39,256 bases of DNA from Acidimicrobiaceae bacterium (GCA_003151235.1 PLWZ01000027.1:1-39256), one strand, 5' to 3'. Shown: positions 1 to 8,473, numbered from the stretch's first letter. Notes: generated from the sequence alone by a model not told the origin. Made by a program: numbers and translations.

Positions 1-5
1 CCAAC

Positions 6-164
6 TCAACCGGGGGCGCGCCAGGAGCTGCGAATCTTGATCAGTTCGCGTAGGTCTGAGTCAAAGTCGATCGAGCGATCGAATGCCGTCATCGCACGGT
101 AAGCCTCACGCGCCTCGAGTGCCATAGACATTCGAGTCTCGGGCGGGTCAGTAATTGGAGACAT
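6..164 (-). pseudogene. N-terminal remnant of a carboxymuconolactone decarboxylase/AhpD-like protein
   Basis: This short reading frame encodes 52 residues. Its middle (AREAYRAMTAFDRS, then LRELIKIRSS) matches the first helices of the CMD/AhpD family, where the next residues should be a Gln-x-Asn-Gly-Cys segment leading to the CxxC redox pair. Instead the frame reads WRAPG and stops. Full-length family members are about 150 aa, so this is a truncated or frameshifted copy; the rest may continue in another frame to the left of the window. A fresh short peptide gene is less likely. The family match is from memory of the motif only. Confidence 0.5.
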
Positions 165-353
165 GATTCGATGCTATCGACCATCGCCGAATCGAAAGTG
201 AGCAAGCGCCCAGCACCACCCTATCGATACGCGCCCTGGTCCCACGCGACTCGGTCTACCCGTCGATCCGGTCAACGAGCACGAGACGTTGGTGGCCGGC
301 GCGCACTCCTAAACACGTCCGTTCCTGGCGGCGGCGGACAATCACTCGTCCGA

Positions 354-1151
354 TCAACCAGATTGACCGCTGAACTTCTCTATGTAACTAGAAGCTACTT
401 TGCGATATTCGGCCTCCGTGAAAGCCCACTGCAGGTGGTCCGCGTCAGCCCACCCGGCCGACATGGCCGGATGGCAACGACCGAGAGCTGCGGTCATGGC
501 TCGAGTCATTGCCAATGGGCCCGGTGGAACGGCCAGCAGTTGTTCGAGAAGCACAGAGACCTCGTCATCAAGTCTTGATTCAGCCACCACACGCTGCGCG
601 AAGCCGCACCGCAGGAGTTCCTCAGAGTGGACGTCTCGGCATGTCATCACCCAATCCCTGGTCAGAGGCATTCCAACTTCCCGAATGAGCAGCGGTATGC
701 CCGCCCACGTCAGCGGAATACCAATCGCTAGCTCAGGGATTCGGACAACCACGTCGTCCGCCGCAACTCTGATGTCACAGGCAACGGCAAGAAGGGCGGC
801 CCCACCGATGACATAACCATGCAGTCGAGCAACGGTGACCTGGGGGAGTCGACCGAGTTGGTCGAGCAGTCGCTGCCACGAACCCGCGTGATGTCGCCGC
901 GTTGCCCAGTCTGCCCCTTCGGTGTGAGCAAACGCGCCGGTCTTAAGATCAGCGCCAGACGAAAAGGCCTTCCCGGCTCCGTCAAACACAAGGACACGGA
1001 TGTCGGGCTTCTCCTCGAGCAGGCTGAGTTCCTCGGAAATACTCCTTCGGACCTCGTCGTTGAGCGCGTTCAGTCGCTCCGGCCGGGAGAGCGTGAAACG
1101 GGCAACAGGACCTTCATAGGCAACGTTCAATCCACTCATCGAATCAAGCAT
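354..1151 (-). CDS. Enoyl-CoA hydratase/isomerase (crotonase) family protein
   Basis: The 265-aa product has the usual crotonase length. The N-terminus reads VARFTLSRPERLNALN, followed by the oxyanion-hole segment GAGKAFSSGADL and the second signature YVIGGAALLAVACDIRVAA. The Glu in PELAIGIP sits where one of the catalytic acids normally lies. Family members hydrate or isomerise acyl-CoA in the cytoplasm during beta-oxidation or degradation of aromatic and steroid compounds; the exact substrate cannot be read from sequence. Two ATGs four codons apart (1151 and 1139) are possible starts; a GGGG stretch just upstream favours neither clearly. No partner genes of an acyl-CoA pathway are adjacent. 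The CoA-transferase and P450 further right could belong to the same kind of catabolism, but that is inference. Confidence 0.9.
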   Translation of the reverse strand: MLDSMSGLNVAYEGPVARFTLSRPERLNALNDEVRRSISEELSLLEEKPDIRVLVFDGAGKAFSSGADLKTGAFAHTEGADWATRRHHAGSWQRLLDQLGRLPQVTVARLHGYVIGGAALLAVACDIRVAADDVVVRIPELAIGIPLTWAGIPLLIREVGMPLTRDWVMTCRDVHSEELLRCGFAQRVVAESRLDDEVSVLLEQLLAVPPGPLAMTRAMTAALGRCHPAMSAGWADADHLQWAFTEAEYRKVASSYIEKFSGQSG

Positions 1152-1246
1152 GCCCCAAACAGCTGGCGCAGATCCGGGGGGTTCGATAACGCTTTTGCCG
1201 CACTATCCGGCCCCCTGCACGGCCCCCGATCGATCCGAAGCCGGGT

Positions 1247-1837
1247 CTAACTCCGAGCAAACCGCACCAACGCCTCGAGATCGTCACAATCGGCATCGGC
1301 CGACTGCAACGCCCGTCGGTATCGCAGACGCAGCTCGGCTGTCTCCAGGCCGAGCTTTCTCCCCCACCCGAACGCTGGACGGCCGAGCGAACGGATCAGG
1401 AGATCGGCACTGACTCGGCCATGACGGCCATTGCCGTTGACGAAGGGATGGATCTGGACCAAACGGTGGTGGAACCGGAGAGCAAGCTCGTCTGGTTCAA
1501 ACATCTGCTGGGCCACCCAGAGGTCGACGTCGGCCACGAGCGCTCGTGTGTGGATTGCCACCTCGGCCGGATCGACGCCGAGATTGGTCTCTTTTCTCCG
1601 GTAGAGCCCGGCCCATCGCCAGACCTGTCCGAACATCGAGCGGTGGAGCCGGCGGAGGTACAGGTCGTCGAGCAGCTCGTCGGTGCCCGGACGCAGTCTG
1701 TAGGTTGCCGTCGCGATGTTGGCTTCCTCGGCCGCGTACAGCTCGCCCCGGGTGGCAATGTAGGTCGGAATCAGGTCGCGCCGATCGTCCTCATCGATCT
1801 CGGTGTGTCCGTCGCCGCGGCCGAGCGGGTCGCTCAT
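1247..1837 (-). CDS. Mobile mystery protein B, Fic-domain AMP-transferase-like protein
   Basis: The 196-aa protein has a Fic core with the signature HPFVNGNGRHGR near the C-terminal third. Fic proteins usually transfer AMP to a protein hydroxyl. The position that is Asp or Glu in the standard motif (HPFx[D/E]GNGR) is Asn here, which may alter Mg2+ binding. The upstream part (Trp-rich, WRWAGLYR, KETNLGVDP) matches the mobile mystery protein B type. It is translationally coupled to the XRE gene upstream: its ATG overlaps that gene's TGA in an ATGA. The pair is typical of mobile DNA and probably acts as a toxin-antitoxin-like module with the XRE protein as repressor. No inhibitory helix motif was recognised in either protein. 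Confidence 0.9.
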   Translation of the reverse strand: MSDPLGRGDGHTEIDEDDRRDLIPTYIATRGELYAAEEANIATATYRLRPGTDELLDDLYLRRLHRSMFGQVWRWAGLYRRKETNLGVDPAEVAIHTRALVADVDLWVAQQMFEPDELALRFHHRLVQIHPFVNGNGRHGRVSADLLIRSLGRPAFGWGRKLGLETAELRLRYRRALQSADADCDDLEALVRFARS

Positions 1838-2295
1838 TCAGCGTCCGTCCACAGCCCTCGCCGGTCGATGAGACTCTCCGCGAACGCCTCGAGCTCGTCG
1901 ACGGCAGCAGCGGGGTCCAGCCCCTGGTTCTCGAGCCTGCTGTGATGGCCGATCTCCGCCAGGTGCGAGGCGGCCTTGCGACGCGCCTGGAGGGTGACCT
2001 GATCGGCCAGGTCCCGTCGTGGGATGAGGAGGTAGACCACCTCGCACTCGAGGACCTCTGCCGCTCGGTGCAGGGCTGCAAGGCCAATGGTGCCCTCTTG
2101 TTCGCTTGCCTCCAGCCCGGCCAAAGTGGCCTGGGAGATGCCCATCTTGGAGGCGAGCTCTCGGCCGGACATCCCGAGGGCATCGCGGATGGCGCGTATC
2201 CAGCCGCGATGGGGCCGCGGCTCGTCGAGCAAGGGTCGGAGCCGAGCGAACCGTCGGTCCAGTTGTCGTCGGGCGTGCGCCGCAGAGGTCTCCAC
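1834..2295 (-). CDS. Mobile mystery protein A, XRE-family DNA-binding protein
   Basis: The 153-aa protein carries a helix-turn-helix at about residues 34-85 (IRAIRDALGMSGRELASKMG, then SQATLAGLEASE and IGLAALHRAAEVL). The C-terminal QARRKAASHLAEIGHHSRLENQGLD matches the conserved tail of mobile mystery protein A. The start at 2295 is GTG, with no strong ribosome-binding site visible, so a short-leader transcript is possible. It is followed with a 4-bp overlap by the Fic gene. It most likely represses its own operon through the palindrome lying 12 bp upstream of the start; this is inferred from position. Confidence 0.88.
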   Translation of the reverse strand: METSAAHARRQLDRRFARLRPLLDEPRPHRGWIRAIRDALGMSGRELASKMGISQATLAGLEASEQEGTIGLAALHRAAEVLECEVVYLLIPRRDLADQVTLQARRKAASHLAEIGHHSRLENQGLDPAAAVDELEAFAESLIDRRGLWTDAE

Positions 2296-2307
2296 CAGAA
2301 CAATACT

Positions 2308-2323
2308 ATCGGGTAGACCCGAT
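2308..2323. promoter_or_regulatory. Perfect palindrome upstream of the mobile mystery A/B pair
   Basis: ATCGGGT-AG-ACCCGAT has two perfect 7-bp arms with a 2-bp centre. It sits just upstream of the GTG start of the XRE gene, where an autorepressor would bind. Binding is inferred; the symmetry is seen directly. Confidence 0.6.
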
Positions 2324-2392
2324 CAGTAGCGGTATAAGATATAGGGAATAACCACTAGATTGCCCTCGAGCTCAAGGGCTCCAGGCACTGCC

Positions 2393-2943
2393 CTACCTCA
2401 GCCGCTGTAGCCCGGCGTTGGCTCTTACCAGGGAGAACAGGCCAGGATCGAAGCCGGTGCCCACTCGCACGCTTCGACGTACTCCGGGTGGGCTGGATCG
2501 GCCAGCACCTCGAGCAACTCCCCATAGCCCCCGGACCCTCCGCAATCCTCGGGCGAGCCGGCCCGCTCGCCGGCCACGCAGACCGCCAACTTCAGCGCGG
2601 GAATGCTCGAGGTTGTGGACTCCACCGTCACCTGGTGGACCCAGGCGTCACCGAAGTCGTACTGGTACTCAAAACGGTCCCCGGCTGAAACCACCTCTGC
2701 GAGCGTCACGGTCGCGTCGTCGATGAGGTCGTCGTCGGCGTCCTCGTCCATCGGGCCGTAACAAGCGCCCCCGATCTCGAACTCGTAGAGATGCTGGTTC
2801 CCCCAGCCCATGGCCACCTGGATGGTGCGGTGCAACTGTCCAAGCGTCATTGCACCCGGCACCAGCATGCGGCGCCAGATCTCGGGCTCCACGGCGAGCA
2901 GCGACACCCGGAGGCAGTAGGCATCAGGCTCGGGCGCCGCCAT
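2393..2943 (-). pseudogene. Plasmid pRiA4b ORF-3 family protein, 3' end frameshifted
   Basis: The open frame (2425-2943, 172 aa) has the family hallmarks: LRVSLLAVEPEIWRRMLVPG, LHRTIQVAMGW, HLYEFEIGG, FEYQYDFGDAWVHQVTVE and the ending GSPEDCGGSGGYGELLEVLADPAHPEYVEACEW. After that the frame drifts to a non-homologous tail. Restoring one G to the GGG at about 2460-2462 opens the frame GTGFDPGLFSLVRANAG, which matches the usual GFDP..F.L..vN ending and stops at 2393. So the gene has lost one base in a homopolymer, either by mutation or by sequencing error. The function of the family is unknown; members are common on plasmids and in accessory DNA. Confidence 0.8.
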
Positions 2944-3022
2944 GCCCGGACGATATCGGTCCCGGTGTCACCGTTGGGCGCGAAAAATCATACGGAGACG
3001 GAGCGGCGTTCGGCAGTGCTTG

Positions 3023-3535
3023 CTATCGGATCGTGGACCGTCGGATGCGCTTCCACCGGCGCGAGACGTGGACGACGAGGTACACGACCAGCACGACTGA
3101 CGAGAGCAGGTGCCACCTGTCGAATGGCCGGGGGAATGGGAGGGTAATCGGGGTTCCCCGGCCCCAGTCGATGACCCCTGAAACCACGACATTGAGCGTG
3201 AGAAAGGCGAGGATCGCATCTGACGCCAAAAGACGAAGCTCGCGCTCGACCCGCGGGCGAAAGCGCCTGAGCTGCACGAGCATCCGAGCGATCCGGTGGC
3301 GGCGCTGGGCCAGGTGGACAACAACGAGGCCAGCGAAGACCAGCCCCACGTCTGCATGGATGGCGTTCCGGATGTGTAGGAGTTGGAGGGTCCCGAGCGC
3401 CGCCGCGGCGAAAGCCAGAAGGCCGAGATGTACCAGCCAGCGAGACCTGGCACGCCACGCGGTCCCCAATCGGGTCGGTCGGTCGGCCGGGGCGTCTACC
3501 CGCCCCTGCGGAGCTCCTGGGTTCTCGGTATCCAT
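3023..3535 (-). CDS. Four-helix membrane protein, DUF4405/b-type cytochrome-like
   Basis: About 170 residues with four hydrophobic segments: WLVHLGLLAFAAAALGTLQLL, HADVGLVFAGLVVVHLAQ, an AILAFLTLNVVVSGVI helix, and WHLLSSVVLVVYLVVH. Two histidine pairs (HADVGLVFAGLVVVH and HLLSSVVLVVYLVVH), each 14 residues apart in helices 2 and 4, are the arrangement expected for bis-His heme in DUF4405-like cytochromes. The start at 3535 is chosen because an AAGGTGA site lies 5 bases before the ATG; the longer frame upstream looks non-coding. A possible short frame at 3541-3654 (37 aa, beginning MSGPLGVEDLYE) precedes it but has no support beyond its length. An electron-transfer role is inferred. Confidence 0.7.
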   Translation of the reverse strand: MDTENPGAPQGRVDAPADRPTRLGTAWRARSRWLVHLGLLAFAAAALGTLQLLHIRNAIHADVGLVFAGLVVVHLAQRRHRIARMLVQLRRFRPRVERELRLLASDAILAFLTLNVVVSGVIDWGRGTPITLPFPRPFDRWHLLSSVVLVVYLVVHVSRRWKRIRRSTIR

Positions 3536-3839
3536 GGACGTCACCTTGCCCAGCGGCGCAGGACGCGGGTGGCGCCGGGGGTAGCACCAGCACCGGACGA
3601 GCGGTCCTCGCCGGACGTCTCGTACAAGTCCTCCACGCCGAGCGGGCCACTCATCAGATGCTTTCTTACCCCATGGCGTGGCTCCCATCGATGCGCACAA
3701 CGACGGGAACCGGCTTCACGCACGGGAAACCGAGAACACCGATTCGGCGCTGTGCGCCCGATGGAACAAAGGCCAAACGGTGCGCGTCGCCAGCTGCGAG
3801 TCGAGAAGTCGGCATCCCACTTTGAAGTGGGGCACCTGC

Positions 3840-3855
3840 ATAGGGCATGCCCTAT
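3840..3855. repeat. 16-bp perfect palindrome in an otherwise empty stretch
   Basis: ATAGGGCATGCCCTAT equals its own reverse complement. It lies in the 3536-4047 stretch, in which I recognise no convincing gene on either strand. It could be an operator or a hairpin. Nothing adjacent shows which gene it would serve. Confidence 0.5.
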
Positions 3856-4047
3856 TCAGTCGTATGCAATGAACGTCGTGCCATACATCAGTTCGGGAGG
3901 TGAAGCGTGCGTGTTCTTGTAAGACCCTCACAGGGCCCAGTGCAGGAGCACCAACTTGCTGGATCACACGCCGAGACTGCTTGAATCACGCGGCCCAACG
4001 GGGTGGACGCCGGCGGGCGTCACAGCCGGTTCGGACCATACGGGGAT

Positions 4048-4395
4048 TCACAGGGCGAGATGCAACCTCAGTGCTTCGTCCAGCGACGCGATGGCGACCG
4101 GCGGCAAGGTGCCAAGAAGAACGCCGATGCGCTCCACAGAGACTGAGCGAACCTGCTCGGCCTGGGCCTTCGAATCGCGATCGAGCCCGGTCTCGGCCGA
4201 ACGGAGGAGGACCTGAAAGGGGTAGATCCGCGTTGTGTTCGACGAGACAGGAACAACGGTCACTACTCCACGGCCCAGTCGCTCGGCAGGAGCGTTCGCG
4301 CCGTCGTTGCTCACGATGACCGCCGGCCGTCGCTTGTTCGCCTCGGCTCCCCTCACCGGATCAAGGTTCACCAGCCGGATCTCGCCACGTCTCAC
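4048..4395 (-). CDS. mazF: MazF/PemK-family endoribonuclease toxin
   Basis: The 115-aa product begins VRRGEIRLVNLDPVRGAEANK and continues RRPAVIVSND, the N-terminal MazF strand pattern. Later come VVTVVPVSSNT, QVLL and the typical C-terminal EQVRSVSVERIG. MazF toxins cleave mRNA at short motifs and are held inactive by MazE. The GTG start at 4395 overlaps the antitoxin stop in a GTGA, which also sets the start; the longer open frame upstream lies inside the antitoxin gene. Confidence 0.9.
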   Translation of the reverse strand: MRRGEIRLVNLDPVRGAEANKRRPAVIVSNDGANAPAERLGRGVVTVVPVSSNTTRIYPFQVLLRSAETGLDRDSKAQAEQVRSVSVERIGVLLGTLPPVAIASLDEALRLHLAL

Positions 4396-4613
4396 TCGCT
4401 CAAGCCGTCGGAGACCGCGCTCTCCCACGCGTCGGCGTCGCCACCATCGCCCCACTCGCCCCACGCCCCCTCGTAGGCGGCGCCGAGTCGCGAGGCCTTC
4501 AGAAGGCGGACCGCCCGGTGAAGGGCCGCCGAGCGCGAAGAGACCCCCGACTCGCTGGCGTACACGTCCAAGAACTCCACGTCCTCGGCGGGCAGGCTGA
4601 CGCTCAATTTCAT
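4392..4613 (-). CDS. mazE: Antitoxin of the MazEF pair, ribbon-helix-helix type
   Basis: The 73-aa protein starts MKLSVSLPAEDVEFLDVYA and continues ESGVSSRSAALHRAVRLL, a ribbon-helix-helix DNA-binding fold. The tail is acidic with tryptophans (EWGDGGDADAWESAVSDGL), as expected for the part that wraps a MazF toxin. It comes first in the operon and overlaps the toxin gene by 4 bp. A long inverted repeat begins at the base next to its ATG, so autoregulation is very likely. With no space for a Shine-Dalgarno site outside the repeat, the mRNA may be leaderless or start within the operator. Confidence 0.88.
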   Translation of the reverse strand: MKLSVSLPAEDVEFLDVYASESGVSSRSAALHRAVRLLKASRLGAAYEGAWGEWGDGGDADAWESAVSDGLSE

Positions 4614-4644
4614 ACTTCTATCCTACTAGAAGTAGGATAGAAGT
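4614..4644. promoter_or_regulatory. Operator of the mazEF operon (14-bp inverted repeat)
   Basis: ACTTCTATCCTACT and AGTAGGATAGAAGT are perfect reverse complements separated by AGA. The repeat abuts the antitoxin ATG. Ribbon-helix-helix antitoxins bind such repeats, so this is the predicted autoregulatory site. Confidence 0.75.
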
Positions 4645-4749
4645 GCTACCGCCCGAATCTGGCTCAGATCCGGGACTTTCGATACCGCTTTTGCCGTACT
4701 TACAAGAACGGCTGTTGGTGGTGGGCGTGGGTCGGGGAGGATCGACGAC

Positions 4750-5988
4750 ATGAACCTGAAGGAAGCAGGAGAGGTCTTTGTCACGCCGGCCGCCTATGCC
4801 GACGAAGCGCGATTCCACGAGGCGTGCTCCCAGCTGCGGCGGGACGATCCGATCCACCTCGTCGAGCACGCCGACTTCCCGCCGTTTCACGCGCTGACCA
4901 GGCATTCCGACGTCCACGAAGTCGAGCTGCACCCCGCCGCGTGGACGAACGCTCCACTCCCGGTGCTCGCGCCCAAAGGGGTGGTCGAGCGGCAGCTGGC
5001 GCAGGACGGCCCGCTCCTACGCACGCTCATCCACCTCGACGGCGAGGAGCACAAGGCGTATCGCAATATCACGCTCGACTGGTTCACCCCGAGGGGGCTG
5101 GTCGGGCTCGAGTCCCGACTGGCGCGGCTGGCGAAGGACGCCGTCGACCACATGGCCGAGCTCGGTGGCCGGTGCGACTTCGCCACCGACATTGCTATGC
5201 CGCTCCCATTGCAGGTGATCCTGTCGATCCTCGGCCTGCCAGAGGATGACTACCCGAGGATGCTCCAGGTGACACAGCAGATATTCGGCAGCGGCGACGC
5301 CGAGATGAGCAGGGGCGTCTCACCCGAGGAGATGGCCTCCGTATTCACGGACTTGTTCAACTACTTCAACGAGCTCGCTACCGACCGGCAGGCCAACCCG
5401 ACGGACGACCTCGCGTCGGTGATCGCCAACGCCAAAGTCGACGGTCAGCCGTACTCGGTCATCGAGATGATCAGCTACTACGTCATCATCGCCACCGCTG
5501 GCCACGACACCACGAGCTCGGCCATTGCCGGCGGCGTGCAGGCGCTGGTCGAGAACGCCGACCAGCTGCAGCGCCTGCGAGACGATCCCGCGCTCATCCC
5601 CACCGCCGCTGACGAGATCATCCGGTGGGTCACGCCGGTGCGCCACTTCATGCGCTCGGCGACCGGCCCGTACCGTCTCCACGACCACCAGTTCAGCGAA
5701 GGCGACTGGGTGCTGCTGTCGTACCCGTCGGCCAACCGCGATGAGGCCGTCTTCGCCGACCCGTTCCGCTTCGACGTCGGCCGCACGCCCAACAGGCACC
5801 TGGCCTTCGGTGTCGGCGCCCACTACTGCCTCGGGGCCCAGTTGGCGAAGATGGAGATCCGTGCTCTGCTCCGCGAGCTCGTTCCCCGACTCGAACACGC
5901 CGAGCTGGCTGGCCCGCCCGAGCTCACCAACACGATCTTCGTCGGTGGCCTCAAGCACCTCCCGCTCGAGTACCGCGTGCTCGCCTAG
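4750..5988 (+). CDS. Cytochrome P450
   Basis: The 412-aa protein is a soluble bacterial P450. The I-helix oxygen-activation motif AGHDTT is at 250-255, the ExxR motif (EIIR) at 289-292, and the heme-ligand region FGVGAHYCLG has its axial cysteine at 360. The pattern resembles the actinobacterial CYP families that hydroxylate steroids, terpenes or fatty acyl chains, but no family number can be assigned by eye. It needs a ferredoxin and reductase, and neither is adjacent. A GGGGAGG site lies 9 bases before the ATG. It is followed in the same direction after 142 bp by a CoA-transferase, which suggests a shared role in catabolism of a CoA-activated substrate. Confidence 0.96.
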   Translation: MNLKEAGEVFVTPAAYADEARFHEACSQLRRDDPIHLVEHADFPPFHALTRHSDVHEVELHPAAWTNAPLPVLAPKGVVERQLAQDGPLLRTLIHLDGEEHKAYRNITLDWFTPRGLVGLESRLARLAKDAVDHMAELGGRCDFATDIAMPLPLQVILSILGLPEDDYPRMLQVTQQIFGSGDAEMSRGVSPEEMASVFTDLFNYFNELATDRQANPTDDLASVIANAKVDGQPYSVIEMISYYVIIATAGHDTTSSAIAGGVQALVENADQLQRLRDDPALIPTAADEIIRWVTPVRHFMRSATGPYRLHDHQFSEGDWVLLSYPSANRDEAVFADPFRFDVGRTPNRHLAFGVGAHYCLGAQLAKMEIRALLRELVPRLEHAELAGPPELTNTIFVGGLKHLPLEYRVLA

Positions 5989-6130
5989 CCAGCGTCACCG
6001 TCGAGCCAGACTGCCGGCCGTCCGCTCCTTCATCGCCTACCGGTAGCCACGCGCCGCGAGCCGGCACGACGTCGTTCGCCTTCGCTCCGATGCCGCGCGT
6101 AGCCTGAACTTCCCGAGCGAGGAGGGTGGC

Positions 6131-8473
6131 ATGGCATTGGGTCCGCTCGAGGGCCTTCGGGTGATCGACCTGACTGACGACAGCGGACGCTTCGCGACAA
6201 AGCTGCTCGCCGAGTCCGGCGCCTCAGTGATTCGGTTCGGCGGTGCCGGCACGCGCGGACCCGAGATGTCGGCGCCCGACGCGGCTGCCCGCGGCGGCCT
6301 GCTCGACTGGTGGTACGACGGTGGCAAAGTCCGCGTGGACCTCGACCTCGCCGCAGAGTCTGGGCGCGCCGCCTACGCGGAGCTGGCCTCGCGCGCCGAC
6401 CTCATCGTCGAGACCCAACCCCCGGGATCGCTAGCCGAGGCCGGTCTCGATCACCCGGACCTGATTGCGACCAACCCGACTTTGGTGCAGGTTTCGCTCA
6501 CCCCCTTCGGGCGGACGGGGCCACGCGCCGGATGGCAGACCACTGATCTCGTGGCTTCGGCGCTCGGTGGTGTGCTCTCCCTCTGCGGGCTGCCCGATGA
6601 GCCCATCGCACCGTGGGGACGGCAGGCATTCAACACGGCCGGGTTCATCAGCGCGATCACTGGCCTCGCGGCCGTGCACGCGGCGCGGATCACCGGCACC
6701 GGCCAGTTTGTCGACGTCTCCATCCACGAGGCCGTCACCGCCACCGTGGAGCAACTGTTCTTCCAGTACTGGTTCGACGACCTGCTCCCCTATCCCAAGG
6801 TGGCGGAGCGCCAGGGCTCGCTCCATTGGACCCGTGCCTACAAGGTCGTCCCCGCCAAGAGCGGCTGGGAGATGATCACCCTCGCGCCGAACGCCGCCGG
6901 GTTGCTCGCGTGGATGGTCGAAGAAGGGTTCCCGGCCGCCATCGAACTGGTCGGACGTCCGCCCGAGGAGCTCCTCGGAAACCTCGGACTGATCATGGAC
7001 ACCATTGCCGCGTTCGCGGCCACGAAGGAGGCTGGGCCGCTGTTCTGGGACGCCCAAGCGCGCCACATTGCCTTCGCCGAAGTCCAAACCGTTGCCCAGG
7101 TCGCGGACAACCCCCAACACGAGTTCCGGGGCTTCTTCCGCCCGGTCGAATGGACGGGGACCGCGCTGCGCGTTCCAGGACCGCTTGCCCGGTTCCTCGG
7201 CACGCCCGACGAGCCGCCGCCCCCGCCCGGTTCTCATGCCGACCTTGACGAAGTGCTGGAGCGCTGGGGTCATCCCACCATCCAGCCCGAAGGGGGGTCG
7301 CTCGAAAAGCCCTTGAGCGGCCTGCGAGTGCTCGACCTCAGCCACGTCTTGGCCGGACCCATGTGCACGCGCCTCTTGGGCGACCTCGGGGCCGACATCG
7401 TGAAGCTCCAGACGCTCGATCGGGCCACGACGGTCAACGACCCGCAGTTCCCGTACTTCTACGCGTGGAACCGCTCGAAACGTCTGATCACGCTCAACAT
7501 GAAGGACCAGCGAGCCGTCGAGATCATGGCCAAGTTGATCGAGCAGAGCGACGTCCTCCTCGAAAACTTCTCAGCCGGCGTCCTCGACCGTTGGGGCCTC
7601 TCCTATGTGACCGTGCGCGAGTGGAACCCGCGCCTCGTCTACGTGACGATGTCCGGTTGCGGCCCCGAAGGCCCGTGGTCCAGCCTCGTCACCTACGCGC
7701 CCACCATCCACGCGTTGGCGGGCCTCACCTACCTCTCCAACCCGCCCGGGCGAGGCGACCTCGGCCCCGGATACTCGTTGAACGACCACGCCGTCGGGCT
7801 GTCTGCCGCCTTCGCCGTGCTGGCGGCGCTCCAGAGCCGGAGGGAGACCGGTCTCGGCCAACACGTCGACATCTCCCAGATGGAGACGGGCGGCTACCTG
7901 ATCGGACCGGCGCTCATTGACATGCTGAACAACGGTCGAGAGGCGCAACCGATCGGCAACCGCGACCCCTACGGCCGCATCGTCCCGAACGACTGCTTCC
8001 GGACCGCCGACGGTGAGTGGCTGGCGGTGTCCTGCCGGGACGACGACGAGTGGTCCGTCTTGGTACTGGCGACCGGCATCGAAGCCGCAGGTCTCGAGCG
8101 GCTGGAAGATCGGCGCGCCCGTATCGAGGAGGTTGACGCGCTCGTCGGCGCTTGGGCGGCATCGGTCGGTGCTGCGGCCGGGCAGGAGTTGCTCCAGCGG
8201 GCCGGAGTTCCGGCCGGACGCATTCAGCACGGCGGTGACCTGATGGCCGATCCCCAGCTCGTGTTCCGCGAAATGTGGTCCACCTTCGAGCACGCCACGT
8301 TCGGGACTCGGCCGTTCGACCGATATCCGGCGATCTGGAGCGGCATGAGCCTCGAGCCCTACATGGCGCCGGCGGCCTACGCGGGAGAGCACAACTTCGA
8401 GATCTACTCGGAGCTGCTCGACATGGACGAAGGGGGCGTCGCCGAAGCGATGGCTGACGGCCTCTTCAGCTGA
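6131..8473 (+). CDS. Tandem-fused family III (CaiB/BaiF) CoA-transferase
   Basis: The 780-aa protein is two CoA-transferase family III domains in a row. Copy one starts at LEGLRVIDLTDDSGRFATKLLAE, and copy two at about residue 396 with LSGLRVLDLSHVLAGPMCTRLLGDLGADIVK. Single-domain relatives are about 400 aa and form interlocked dimers, so the fusion may be a covalent pseudo-dimer. In both halves the position usually holding the catalytic Asp after GQ.VD.S is Glu (SIHEA and SQMET); I aligned this by eye. A GAGGAGGG site precedes the ATG. The reaction would be transfer of CoA between acids, with the substrate unknown. Proximity to the P450 suggests a catabolic pair. Confidence 0.92.
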   Translation: MALGPLEGLRVIDLTDDSGRFATKLLAESGASVIRFGGAGTRGPEMSAPDAAARGGLLDWWYDGGKVRVDLDLAAESGRAAYAELASRADLIVETQPPGSLAEAGLDHPDLIATNPTLVQVSLTPFGRTGPRAGWQTTDLVASALGGVLSLCGLPDEPIAPWGRQAFNTAGFISAITGLAAVHAARITGTGQFVDVSIHEAVTATVEQLFFQYWFDDLLPYPKVAERQGSLHWTRAYKVVPAKSGWEMITLAPNAAGLLAWMVEEGFPAAIELVGRPPEELLGNLGLIMDTIAAFAATKEAGPLFWDAQARHIAFAEVQTVAQVADNPQHEFRGFFRPVEWTGTALRVPGPLARFLGTPDEPPPPPGSHADLDEVLERWGHPTIQPEGGSLEKPLSGLRVLDLSHVLAGPMCTRLLGDLGADIVKLQTLDRATTVNDPQFPYFYAWNRSKRLITLNMKDQRAVEIMAKLIEQSDVLLENFSAGVLDRWGLSYVTVREWNPRLVYVTMSGCGPEGPWSSLVTYAPTIHALAGLTYLSNPPGRGDLGPGYSLNDHAVGLSAAFAVLAALQSRRETGLGQHVDISQMETGGYLIGPALIDMLNNGREAQPIGNRDPYGRIVPNDCFRTADGEWLAVSCRDDDEWSVLVLATGIEAAGLERLEDRRARIEEVDALVGAWAASVGAAAGQELLQRAGVPAGRIQHGGDLMADPQLVFREMWSTFEHATFGTRPFDRYPAIWSGMSLEPYMAPAAYAGEHNFEIYSELLDMDEGGVAEAMADGLFS

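Noticed and set aside
171..578. Long plus-strand frame at the left end
   Set aside because: Arg/Ser-rich with no family pattern, and it overlaps the end of the enoyl-CoA hydratase gene on the other strand.
3900..4319. Plus-strand frame before mazEF
   Set aside because: Starts behind a GGGAGGTGAA-like site but soon becomes Arg/Pro-rich and runs antisense through mazF.
5320..5958. 212-codon minus-strand frame within the P450 gene
   Set aside because: Antisense shadow; the P450 motifs on the plus strand are decisive.
6431..7345. 304-codon minus-strand frame
   Set aside because: Antisense to the CoA-transferase, with no recognisable domain.
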